64,000 bases of DNA from UBA7446 sp965656545 (GTDB lineage: Bacteria > Bacteroidota > Bacteroidia > Flavobacteriales > Flavobacteriaceae). The stretch lies in the NCBI GenBank assembly GCA_965656545.1, contig CBFHKZ010000002.1, forward strand, positions 1 to 64,000, given 5' to 3'. Each line of letters starts with the position of its first letter. Positions within the stretch are counted from its first letter, which is position 1. This document shows positions 56,372 through 64,000 of this stretch, piece by piece. Position numbers and translations under genes: made by a program. A model generated the notes under the pieces. The model worked only from the letters and a program-made list of their open reading frames with translations, was not told where the DNA came from and ran no database searches.

Positions 56372-56791
56372 ATGGAACAAGAAGCAATATTAAAGAAAAT
56401 ACAAGAACGCTGTGCCAATACGTTTGTCGATACCCTCGATATCAAATTTATTGAAGTAGGCGAAGATTATCTTGTTGCCAAAATGCCTGTTACGCCTGCA
56501 GTACTGCAATTAGACGGCGTATTACACGGGGGTGCTACGGCTGGTTTGGCCGAGACCGTGGGTAGTGCGGCTTGCGCTGTATTTCGCGCTGCCGATGACG
56601 TCATGATTCGTGGTATTGAAGTTTCCGCCAATCACGTGCGGGGCGTTCGCTCAGGTCATGTGTATGCCAAAGCAGTGGCTGCGCACATGGGCAAGACCAT
56701 GCAGCTCTGGCAGATATCCATCACTGACGATGACGACAAATTGGTTTCTTCCTGTAAGTTAACCACCCTTTCGCTCAGCAGAAAAAAATAG
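56372..56791 (+). CDS. PaaI-type hotdog thioesterase
   Basis: A 139-residue hotdog-fold thioesterase, LDGVLHGGATAGLAETVGSAA being the HGG signature of the PaaI/MenI group. Members cleave aryl or DHNA-CoA thioesters; the substrate here is unknown. It begins directly behind the dnaK terminator. Confidence 0.9.
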   Translation: MEQEAILKKIQERCANTFVDTLDIKFIEVGEDYLVAKMPVTPAVLQLDGVLHGGATAGLAETVGSAACAVFRAADDVMIRGIEVSANHVRGVRSGHVYAKAVAAHMGKTMQLWQISITDDDDKLVSSCKLTTLSLSRKK

Positions 56792-56822
56792 ATTTTGTAC
56801 CTTGAAAATTAAATTTAAGGGC

Positions 56823-57737
56823 ATGCATTTAGAAAAAATTCGAGAAAGCCAGGGGGGTCGTTTTGACCGCTATGTGATTGGAAGCCTAATCATCGTATTT
56901 GCTTTTTTTGTTGCACAACTTCCACATACCCTTGCCGTGATTAACGCGGTTGGTTTTGATCAGCTCGGTTCGCTTGATGTTGCTGGCATACTCCAAGCCC
57001 TTCCGTCCAATACCACCTTGGTGCTCATGCTTTTGCCTTTTGCCCTAGTAGCAGTTCTGGTCTTGGTATTGATACGTCGTTTGCATGACATCTCCATTCG
57101 TGCATTTATAACTTCACGCGCAAAAATTGATTGGAAACGCATTGGTTTTGCTTTTGCGGCAATCGTCCTGTTGAATTTTTTATTTTTTGTCTTTTCGTAT
57201 TACAGTAATCCATCACATTTTCAATGGAACTTCGATCCACAAGCTTTTGCCATCTTGTTTTTGATAGCCATCGTTCTGGTGCCCTTACAAACCAGTGCAG
57301 AAGAACTCTTTTTTCGAGGCTATTTGATGCAAGGATTTGGACAAGTATTCAAGCATCGCATTTTTCCATTGCTCATCACTTCGCTGTTGTTTGGGTTTAT
57401 GCATTTTGGAAATCCCGAGATTGACAAACTTGGCCCCTTATTGATGGTGTCCTATGTGTCTATGGGTTTTTTCTTTGGCATCCTCACGCTTATGGACGAG
57501 GGTCTTGAACTAGCACTCGGATATCATGCGGGTAATAACCTGCTTATTTCCCTTTTGGTTACGGCTGACTGGACGGCGTTTCAAACCAATTCCTTGTTCT
57601 TGGATGTTTCCACGCCTGATGTTTATATGCTTGCCTTTATGCAACTGCCTATGTTGCTGATATTGTTGGCGCTGTTCAGCTGGAAGTACGGCTGGAACAA
57701 TTGGCGCCAAAGACTGATCAGCAGCCCTAAAGCTTGA
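56823..57737 (+). CDS. CPBP-family intramembrane metalloprotease
   Basis: A membrane protein with about eight helices, of the CAAX protease/bacteriocin-processing group. The glutamate pair and arginine are visible in SAEELFFRGYL (Glu167-168, Arg172 in the longer frame), followed by FGFMHFGNP and GYHAGNN with the metal His residues. The frame opens at TTG 56802; ATG 56823 is more natural. Substrate unknown. It lies 31 nt after the thioesterase gene, possibly cotranscribed. Confidence 0.88.
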   Translation: MHLEKIRESQGGRFDRYVIGSLIIVFAFFVAQLPHTLAVINAVGFDQLGSLDVAGILQALPSNTTLVLMLLPFALVAVLVLVLIRRLHDISIRAFITSRAKIDWKRIGFAFAAIVLLNFLFFVFSYYSNPSHFQWNFDPQAFAILFLIAIVLVPLQTSAEELFFRGYLMQGFGQVFKHRIFPLLITSLLFGFMHFGNPEIDKLGPLLMVSYVSMGFFFGILTLMDEGLELALGYHAGNNLLISLLVTADWTAFQTNSLFLDVSTPDVYMLAFMQLPMLLILLALFSWKYGWNNWRQRLISSPKA

Positions 57738-58179
57738 GCAGCATTTTAATATCCCCGCGTTCGTAAGGACTATCCTCATTGGGCACTTCGTTAAAGCCAA
57801 ACTTTCGATAGAGGTAAATGGAGTTTTCTAATTTTCTGTTTGAGTAGAGTAGCATCTCCTTATGTCCCAAGGCAACTGCTGTGCTGATGGCATGTTGTAG
57901 TAATTGTTGCCCATAACCCCTTCCTTGATGTGCGGCCGTTATTGCCATTTTTCCGAGCTCTACACAGCCATCAACAGGGGCTAAAATGGCATAGGTACCG
58001 ATAACCACTCCGTTGAGCTTGCCAAAAAATATGTTTCCCCCTTTATCAATGATTTCCGACGCGCAATTTTCAAGTAAGAAAGCATCATAGGGTTCTACCA
58101 CAAAATACTTGTTTAACCACTCCTCATTAAGTGTTTTGAAAAAGGGGCGCAGCGTAGGGGAGTAGGCGCAAATTTCCAT
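57727..58179 (-). CDS. GNAT-family N-acetyltransferase
   Basis: A small acetyltransferase of about 150 residues with the acetyl-CoA motif HQGRGYGQQLLQ and the C-terminal YRKFGFNEVP. The ATG at 58179 (MEICAYSPTL) is preferred; the upstream ATG at 58188 overlaps fumC. Substrate unknown. Same strand as fumC and likely coupled. Confidence 0.88.
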   Translation of the reverse strand: MEICAYSPTLRPFFKTLNEEWLNKYFVVEPYDAFLLENCASEIIDKGGNIFFGKLNGVVIGTYAILAPVDGCVELGKMAITAAHQGRGYGQQLLQHAISTAVALGHKEMLLYSNRKLENSIYLYRKFGFNEVPNEDSPYERGDIKMLLKL

Positions 58180-58180
58180 T

Positions 58181-59575
58181 TTAGTCACGCCCTATCATGT
58201 TTTTGGGTTGCACCCACTCATCAAACTCCGCTTCAGTAAGATAGCCAGTTTGCAATGCTGCTTCCTTAAGCGTAAGCTTGTTTTGATGCGCCAGATTGGC
58301 GATTTCTGCAGCCTTGTAATATCCGATTTTTGGATTCAAAGCGGTCACCAGCATCAAGGAGTTTTTAAGCAATTCGTCAACCTTGTCTGTATTGGGCACT
58401 ATGCCTTGCGCACAGTTGAGGTCAAAACTTACACAAGCATCACCAATCAGTTGCGCTGATTCTAAAACGTTTAATGCCATCACTGGTTTGTATACGTTAA
58501 GCTCAAAATGACCTTGTGATCCTGCAAATGCCACTGCTGTGTCATTGCCCATAACTTGTGCACACACCATGGTAAGTGCCTCGCACTGGGTTGGATTTAC
58601 TTTTCCGGGCATGATGGAGCTGCCAGGTTCATTGGCTGGGATAATCAATTCGCCTATGCCAGAACGCGGGCCACTGGCCATGATGCGTATGTCATTTGCA
58701 ATTTTAAACAAAGAAACGGCCAACTGACGAAGGGCGCCGTGTGTTTCCACAAGTGCATCGTGAGCAGCCAGTGCTTCAAATTTATTTTCAGCAGACACAA
58801 AGGGAAGGCCTGTGAATTGTGCGATATACCTAGATACTCTTTGAGCATATCCCTTTGGTGTATTGATGCCTGTTCCTACGGCAGTGCCGCCGAGTGCCAA
58901 TTGCGCCAGGTGTGGCAATGTGTTTTCCAAAGCCTTAATGCCTTGGTTGAGTTGGGCCACATAACCCGAAAATTCTTGTCCTAAGCTCAAAGGAGTGGCG
59001 TCCATAAAGTGCGTGCGTCCAATCTTGATGACATCATCAAAATCAGCTGCTTTTTTAGCCAAGGTGTCTCGTAATTGGGAAACCCCAGGCAGTGTGACTT
59101 CCACGATCTTTTTGTAGATGGCAATGTGCATGCCCGTAGGGAAGGTATCGTTGGAGGACTGTGACTTATTCACATCGTCGTTTGGGAGTAGGGTGCGTTC
59201 GCCTTCGCCCAATACGCGTCCTTGAAGTACGTGCGCTCTGTTGGCAATCACCTCATTTACATTCATGTTGGATTGGGTACCCGATCCCGTTTGCCAAGCC
59301 ACCAAAGGAAAATGTTCGTTGAGTTCGCCTGCTTCAATCTCGTCACATACTTGTGCGATTAAGTCGCGTTTTTCAGCGCTCAAAACACCCAATTCCTCAT
59401 TGGTATAGGCAGCAGCCTTTTTGAGAACAGCAAAGCCGTAGATGATGTCAATGGGCATGGAACCTGGGCTGCCAATCTTAAAGTTGTTCTTGGAACGTTC
59501 TGTTTGAGCACCCCAATATTTATCGGCTGGCACTTGAACGCTTCCCATGGTATCTTTTTCTTTCCTAAACTTCAT
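58181..59575 (-). CDS. fumC: class II fumarate hydratase FumC
   Basis: Fumarase of the TCA cycle, iron-independent. 464 residues with [31 protein letters not shown] and the signature [16 protein letters not shown]. The ATG at 59575 begins the typical [25 protein letters not shown] box lies at 59590-59597 on the minus strand. Confidence 0.97.
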   Translation of the reverse strand: MKFRKEKDTMGSVQVPADKYWGAQTERSKNNFKIGSPGSMPIDIIYGFAVLKKAAAYTNEELGVLSAEKRDLIAQVCDEIEAGELNEHFPLVAWQTGSGTQSNMNVNEVIANRAHVLQGRVLGEGERTLLPNDDVNKSQSSNDTFPTGMHIAIYKKIVEVTLPGVSQLRDTLAKKAADFDDVIKIGRTHFMDATPLSLGQEFSGYVAQLNQGIKALENTLPHLAQLALGGTAVGTGINTPKGYAQRVSRYIAQFTGLPFVSAENKFEALAAHDALVETHGALRQLAVSLFKIANDIRIMASGPRSGIGELIIPANEPGSSIMPGKVNPTQCEALTMVCAQVMGNDTAVAFAGSQGHFELNVYKPVMALNVLESAQLIGDACVSFDLNCAQGIVPNTDKVDELLKNSLMLVTALNPKIGYYKAAEIANLAHQNKLTLKEAALQTGYLTEAEFDEWVQPKNMIGRD

Positions 59576-59589
59576 GTGGTTGTTTTGTG

Positions 59590-59597
59590 CAAAAATA
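59590..59597 (-). promoter_or_regulatory. putative -7 box for fumC
   Basis: TATTTTTG on the minus strand, 15 nt before the fumC ATG. A TTTG-like box on the same strand at 59610-59613 is too close (12 bp) to be a proper -33 partner. Confidence 0.45.
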
Positions 59598-59619
59598 CAA
59601 AAGGATTAGCAAATTGAGT

Positions 59620-59651
59620 GTTGCTCGGTACGCATCCAATATGTACCTTTG
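59620..59651 (+). promoter_or_regulatory. putative promoter of small membrane ORF
   Basis: GTTG (59620-59623), 20 bases, then TACCTTTG (59644-59651), an exact TAnnTTTG -7 box with a near-consensus -33. It points rightward, toward the 53-codon ORF, and is divergent from the fumC promoter. Confidence 0.55.
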
Positions 59652-59666
59652 TAAAAACTTTTACCC

Positions 59667-59828
59667 ATGATTGAATTTGATCAATATCTTGGTTTCTTAG
59701 CATTCTTGACCATCCTTACCATAGGATTCTGGTTGATGATCTTCCTCATCACCTTCGTTATTCCATTTTGGTTGACGGGAAATTTAATGCAGTGGCTTAA
59801 AGAAAAACGCCAAAAATCGAAGGAGTAA
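59667..59828 (+). CDS. small membrane protein, 53 aa, unrecognised
   Basis: An ATG-to-TAA frame of 53 codons fills the gap between fumC and the TonB-type receptor gene. The peptide begins MIEFDQYLGF, has a hydrophobic segment of about 30 residues (8-37; perhaps two short helices around a FVIPFW) and ends with a basic tail, QWLKEKRQKSKE. That is the layout of a small inner-membrane protein with a positive cytoplasmic end. A TAnnTTTG promoter lies 16 nt upstream, and the stop abuts the next gene's stop. Function unknown. Confidence 0.65.
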   Translation: MIEFDQYLGFLAFLTILTIGFWLMIFLITFVIPFWLTGNLMQWLKEKRQKSKE

Positions 59829-62255
59829 CTACAATTCTACCCCTTCACCACCACCATAATCGCCATCACCTCTTCGCTGGCGTTCTTTTTCCTGTCTAAA
59901 CCTGTATGTGAATGTAAGTTTGTAATAAGGCTTACGTCTCTGGTATTCTGCTTCAGTTAAAATGGTTTCTGTAAACGAACTCCATCTCCATATGCCGCTG
60001 TTAAACACATCATTAAAATTTAGGTTTATGGTCGCATTGTTGTTCAGAATATCTTTACTTAAACCTAGACTGGTACTGCTATATCCTTTTCGACTTCCAT
60101 AGGCCGACTCTTGCGGCCCCATATAGCGTATGTTTATTTGCGTATTGATGTCCCAAGGAAGTTCTAGGTTGTTGCGGAAATTCCCAGACCAACTCTCATT
60201 TTCGTTATCCAACACTAGGTTTTCATAGGTTCCTTTGTCAATGGTTTTAAAGAGGTTAACGCTTATGTTGGTGCGCCATATTGGTGACCAACGAATAGCA
60301 CTGTTGGCCTCAAAACCAAAGCGATCCTGACGTCCAAAGTTGACAGGAAAACGTTTTATGACAGCAGTTCTTTCGCCATTTACGTCCACAAATTCCCCAG
60401 ACTCAACAGTTATGCGTTGTCTTGGTTCATAGGTGCGTCTAAAGTAGAGAGAGCTATTCAGCGTAAGTTTTTTGAACTGTTTTAAATAACCTAAATCAAA
60501 GCCATCGGAATAGCTGGGTCTTAGATTTGGATTCCCTTGATAAAAACTGGTTTCACTAGCTCTTGATCTGAAGGGGTTTAACCCTCTTGCGCTAGGCCTG
60601 CTCAAACGACGGTTATAGCCAAAGGTAAGGTTGGCCGTTTCTGAAAATTCAATACCAATGTTGAGTGTTGGAAATAAGCCGTCAAATATATTATTACCCA
60701 CTTCTGAGGTAGTTTTTTGGATAACTGTCCAATCGGTGTGTTCGTATCTCATTCCCGCCAAGAATGAAAAACTATTCCATTTTTTTCCAAACTGTGAGTA
60801 CACGGCATGAATGGTTTGCTTGTAGTCTAAAAAGTTGGTGAGATCTTCGTTAACCACCAAAGCACCACCTGCAACTTCATTTAAGACCGTAAAGCCCGTG
60901 TCTTGATTTTCGTTGGTGGTTCGATATCCTGCTTCGAATTGGGTGTTTTTATCAATAGGCCACACGTAGTCTACTTGGGCTAGAAACTGCTTTTTGCGCT
61001 CTTCTGTATTGTTTTCTTCCATAAAACCAAGTGCGTTTGTGGGAAGAAGGGTTTGCGTTTGTAAATCTGAAAATTCATCTTCAATAATACGCTCTGTTTG
61101 AACCGTGACATCAAGTTTGTGTCCCACTTCATCAAATTTGTGGGTAAGTGAAAAACTCAATTGTTTGCTGACGTCTTTGTCTTCTTCAATTTCAGATCGC
61201 AGCGATAATGTCTTGTTTTCTCCAAGCAGGGTGTGGTTTTGTTGATTGCCGGTGATGTCTTCCCCATCCCTGTCATTTATGACATAGGAGAACGTAAATT
61301 TTGTTTTCTGCGTAAGACTTATGTCAACTCCCAAATTGACATTGCTGCCAACCCTTCTGCGGTCAAAGCTCCGTCTTTCATAAAATTTGTCATAAGTTTC
61401 CACTGGAGTGTAGGTGTTCTCTTGAAATGCACCACCCATGTTGGTGTTGTCTCCATAGCCAGAAGTGGTAAAGAAGTTGAACTTGCCCACCTTGTAGTTA
61501 AGACTGGCATTTGCGCCATAGCTATCAAACTTACCACCTGAAACATTAAAGACACCGTTAAGTCCTTTTAGCGTGTTTTTTGCCAATATAATATTTACAA
61601 TTCCCGACGAACCTTCTGCTTGATAACGGGCTGAAGGGGCTGTAATAACCTCTACCCGTTCAATAGACTCAGCGGGGAGGTCTGCAAGCGCATCAATTCC
61701 GTTAATGCCTACCAAGCCAGACGGCTTGCCATCTATGAGTATGCGAACATTGGCACTGCCGCGTAATTCTAAATTGCCGTCTAAGTCTAAGGACAGTGAG
61801 GGAATGTTTTCCAACACATCCGACACGTTAGTACCTTTGGCATTGAGGTTCTGTCCTACATTATAAACCCGTTTGTCCAACCTGATTTCTACATCCGATC
61901 TTCTTCCGACCAAATCAACACCCGCCAATTGGTTTTCCTTTGGTGTTAATTGCAGGGCACCTAAATCTGTTTTTTTTGTAAGGGTTTTTGTTAAAATAAG
62001 GGTTTCAAAACCAACGTAGTCCACCTGTATTTTTACATTCGGAACGCTACTTTCAAGGGTGGCTTTTCCCCTTTCATCAGAAACTGCGCCGCCAATCAGT
62101 TTGTTGGTTGACGCATTGCGCAATGTTACAGTTGCAAATGGTAGAAAATCACCTGAATTCTTGTCTTGAATGCTTGCGCTAATGCTATAGCGTTGTTGCG
62201 TATAACCAAAACTGGTACACAGCAGTAGCAAGGATAAAATCCCTAATTTTCTCAT
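59829..62255 (-). CDS. TonB-dependent receptor-like outer membrane protein
   Basis: An 808-residue outer-membrane protein, signal peptide ending near GYTQ. An N-terminal carboxypeptidase-regulatory-like domain (about 20-110) is followed by a plug domain (GTNVSDVLENIPSLSLDLDG) and a large beta-barrel of the OMP_b-brl_3 type. The C-terminal tail after the last aromatic strand (FTYRFRQ) is Gly/Asp-rich (RRGDGDYGGG). No SusD partner is adjacent. Ligand unknown. Confidence 0.9.
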   Translation of the reverse strand: MRKLGILSLLLLCTSFGYTQQRYSISASIQDKNSGDFLPFATVTLRNASTNKLIGGAVSDERGKATLESSVPNVKIQVDYVGFETLILTKTLTKKTDLGALQLTPKENQLAGVDLVGRRSDVEIRLDKRVYNVGQNLNAKGTNVSDVLENIPSLSLDLDGNLELRGSANVRILIDGKPSGLVGINGIDALADLPAESIERVEVITAPSARYQAEGSSGIVNIILAKNTLKGLNGVFNVSGGKFDSYGANASLNYKVGKFNFFTTSGYGDNTNMGGAFQENTYTPVETYDKFYERRSFDRRRVGSNVNLGVDISLTQKTKFTFSYVINDRDGEDITGNQQNHTLLGENKTLSLRSEIEEDKDVSKQLSFSLTHKFDEVGHKLDVTVQTERIIEDEFSDLQTQTLLPTNALGFMEENNTEERKKQFLAQVDYVWPIDKNTQFEAGYRTTNENQDTGFTVLNEVAGGALVVNEDLTNFLDYKQTIHAVYSQFGKKWNSFSFLAGMRYEHTDWTVIQKTTSEVGNNIFDGLFPTLNIGIEFSETANLTFGYNRRLSRPSARGLNPFRSRASETSFYQGNPNLRPSYSDGFDLGYLKQFKKLTLNSSLYFRRTYEPRQRITVESGEFVDVNGERTAVIKRFPVNFGRQDRFGFEANSAIRWSPIWRTNISVNLFKTIDKGTYENLVLDNENESWSGNFRNNLELPWDINTQINIRYMGPQESAYGSRKGYSSTSLGLSKDILNNNATINLNFNDVFNSGIWRWSSFTETILTEAEYQRRKPYYKLTFTYRFRQEKERQRRGDGDYGGGEGVEL

Positions 62256-62266
62256 TCTTTTTTTTG

Positions 62267-62274
62267 CAAAAGTA
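62267..62274 (-). promoter_or_regulatory. putative -7 box for the TonB-type receptor gene
   Basis: TACTTTTG on the minus strand, 11 nt before the ATG. A -33 element is only TTAA-like. Confidence 0.45.
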
Positions 62275-62311
62275 GTCTTTTAAACAGTTTTAAATTAAAA
62301 TTTTTGCGAAT

Positions 62312-62926
62312 TTAACTAACACCAAGCGTTTTAAGATCTCTTTTGAGTTTTGCAGCGGTTGTGAAGTGGATGCCGTGCATGCCCAGCTTTGTGGCTGCAT
62401 GTACATTTTCTAACTTATCGTCAATGAATACGGCGTTTTCAGCAGTCACTTTATAGCGATCTAAAGTAAGATTGTATATACGAGCATCTGGTTTTTTCAT
62501 TTTTTCGGTTCCCGAAACCACAATGCCTTCAAACCAAGACAGAAAATCGAAACGTTCCAAGGCAACGGGAAAAGTTTCGTGGCTCCAATTGGTCAATCCA
62601 ATAAGTCTGTGCTTGCCGTTGTCTTTGAACATTTTCAATAGTTCCACGGTGTCTGTGTGTTCATATCCCAACATGTCTTCCCAGCGATCGTAATACATGC
62701 GAATAAGACGTTCGTGTTCGGGAAACATGGCTACGCGTTCTTCGGTAGCCTGTTGAATGGAGCAACCAGCGTCTTGGTTTTCATTCCACTCCCATGAGCA
62801 AATGGTATTTAAAAAGTGGCTCATTTCTTCTTGGTTTCCTCTAAATTCTTTTAAATAAACATAAGCAGGATTCCAATCAATAAGGACGCCACCAAAATCA
62901 AAAATTAGGGTATCTATATTATTCAT
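62312..62926 (-). CDS. HAD-superfamily hydrolase (subfamily IA-like)
   Basis: A 204-residue HAD phosphatase. Motif I is [11 protein letters not shown] (the second Asp replaced by Gly, as in many HAD-IA proteins such as epoxide hydrolase-like or YihX-like members), Motif [10 protein letters not shown], Motif III and IV near KKPDARIY and FIDDKLENV. Substrate unknown; perhaps a sugar phosphatase. Its ATG overlaps the prfB stop (ATGA). Confidence 0.9.
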   Translation of the reverse strand: MNNIDTLIFDFGGVLIDWNPAYVYLKEFRGNQEEMSHFLNTICSWEWNENQDAGCSIQQATEERVAMFPEHERLIRMYYDRWEDMLGYEHTDTVELLKMFKDNGKHRLIGLTNWSHETFPVALERFDFLSWFEGIVVSGTEKMKKPDARIYNLTLDRYKVTAENAVFIDDKLENVHAATKLGMHGIHFTTAAKLKRDLKTLGVS

Positions 62927-64000
62927 AAGGTTTCATTTTTAGGTTGATTTTGAGACATTAAAAAAGCTTTTAAGAAACGGTCTATATCGCCGTTTAGAAC
63001 GTCTTCAACGGCTGCTGTTTCTTTTTGCGTTCTGACGTCTTTTATTAGTTTGTATGGGTGGAGTACATAGTTTCTGATTTGCGAACCCCACTCAATTTTC
63101 ATTTTACCGGCCTCTATATCTTCACGTGCCGCCATGCGTTTTTGTAATTCAATTTCATACAACTGAGAGCGAAGCATTTGCATGGCCCGATCCCGGTTGT
63201 CGTGTTGTGATCTTGTTTCGGAACAAGATATTTGTATGCCCGAGGGTTTGTGTACCAGTTGTACTTTGGTTTCAACTTTGTTTACATTCTGACCACCTGC
63301 ACCACTAGAACGTGCTGTTGTAATTTCAATATCGGCACTGTTTATTTCTATTTCAATGGAATCATCGACCAGCGGATACACATAAACAGACGCAAAACTT
63401 GTGTGGCGTTTGGCATTGCTGTCAAAAGGGGAGATGCGTACCAGTCTGTGTACGCCGTTTTCGCCTTTGAGCCAGCCAAAAGCATAATCGCCCTCTATTT
63501 CTAAAGTGACCGTTTTAATGCCAGCCACATCGCCTTCTTGGTGGTTGAGCTCTCTTATTTTAAAGCCTTTTCTTTCGGCCCACATTTGATACATACGCAT
63601 CAGCATGGCCGCCCAATCACAGCTTTCTGTACCCCCAGCACCTGCGGTTACTTGAATTACGGCGCTTAGGTTGTCGCCTTCGTCTGAAAGCATGTTTTTG
63701 AATTCCAGTTCCTCAAAATGGTTGATGGTGACTTCGAAATGACGTTTGAGTTCTGCCTCTTCGACTTCATCCGATTTAAAGAATTCAAGCAACACCTCTA
63801 ACTCTTCAACGAGTAGGGTGGCTTTTTCGTAATCGATAATCCATTGCTTTGTGCTTCTCAATTCACGCATGAATTGTTCCGCTTTTTTGGAGTCATTCCA
63901 AAAGTTGGGATCTAAAGTTTTTTCTTCTTTATTGGCAACATCAATACTTCGGGCATCAATGTCAAAGATACCTCCTCAGCGCTCCCAGGCGCTCAATCAG
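62923..64000 (-). CDS. prfB: peptide chain release factor 2 with programmed +1 frameshift (partial)
   Basis: RF2 ends translation at UGA and UAA. The frame after the shift is 62923 to 63961. The SPF tripeptide is in [11 protein letters not shown] and the catalytic GGQ in [15 protein letters not shown]. The N-terminal part is in another frame and the true start lies beyond the window. At 63976-63961 (minus strand) the sequence AGGAGGTATCTTTGAC is the classic autoregulatory site: an internal Shine-Dalgarno, CTT, then an in-frame TGA. After the +1 shift the frame goes on as [14 protein letters not shown]. PrmC, encoded at 9.6 kb, should methylate this GGQ. Confidence 0.95.
63961..63976 (-). promoter_or_regulatory. 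prfB programmed frameshift site
   Basis: AGGAGG-TAT-CTT-TGA-C on the minus strand. It matches the E. coli arrangement AGGGGG TAT CTT TGA C almost base for base. The zero frame reads LGALRRYL then stop, and the +1 frame continues with D. Confidence 0.93.

Overview
The window reads as a chromosome segment of a member of the Flavobacteriaceae (Bacteroidota), probably marine or free-living. Supporting signs are TAnnTTTG-type -7 promoter boxes in front of many genes, near absence of Shine-Dalgarno sequences, type IX secretion (T9SS) parts (PorQ, a DUF4835/PorD-like protein, a large cargo-like protein with a C-terminal sorting domain), and familiar flavobacterial gene orders such as bamD-rpoZ-coaBC-DUF4835-recN and lon-porQ-cmk. 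About 50 of the genes are core genes. No tRNA, rRNA, CRISPR array, transposase, integrase or prophage was recognised; xerD is the chromosomal dimer-resolution type.

Layout: 1-1.3 kb holds trmD between two blocks of short extragenic repeats, including 49-bp tandem copies whose last copy contains the trmD stop codon. An ORF6N gene with a lost start follows at 1.3-1.8 kb. 1.8-13.9 kb: htrA, dapF-mltG, an rsmI-like methylase, a low-Mr phosphatase, dnaA, a thioesterase, ribD, prmC-ligA, a conserved unknown and dapA. 13.9-25.1 kb: a PagL-like outer-membrane deacylase, then a long plus-strand run of bamD, rpoZ, coaBC, DUF4835, recN, fabI, a YbbR protein, coaE and a two-component pair, ending at xerD. 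25.2-27.2 kb is an AT-rich four-gene insert (Cys/His membrane protein, DUF2853, DUF937-like, dodecin) between xerD and aroQ. 27.3-33.5 kb: aroQ, an SDR, lpdA, msrB, an alpha/beta hydrolase, a UMF1-type MFS protein and a head-GIN lipoprotein. 33.6-41.9 kb: lon-porQ-cmk, an SMP-30 lipoprotein and the T9SS cargo. 42-48.4 kb: rpsA and the leucine operon leuACDB. 48.4-52.8 kb is an accessory island. 52.8-64 kb: an rluA-type synthase with panB, dnaK, a PaaI-type thioesterase, a CPBP protease, fumC with a GNAT, a small membrane ORF, a TonB-type receptor, a HAD phosphatase and prfB with a programmed frameshift.

The most unusual part is the island at 48.4-52.8 kb. All its genes lie on the minus strand, are AT-rich, and are separated by hairpin-forming junctions with TAAC...GTTA ends. 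A pair of 213-bp direct repeats brackets four of its five genes, and one copy starts in the rluA-family stop codon. The gene pair coding for a SppA/ClpP-fold (SDH-type) protease and a 74-residue protein is bounded by a perfect 9-bp inverted repeat. This looks like an integron-like or other cassette array with no recombinase in sight. Other notable signals are near-identical sigma54-like elements (TGGCAC-N5-TTGAA) before dnaK and lon, a 7-bp palindrome next to the dnaK one, and the prfB +1 frameshift site with an internal AGGAGG.

All functional calls are from reading motifs and gene order by eye; no database search or folding was run.
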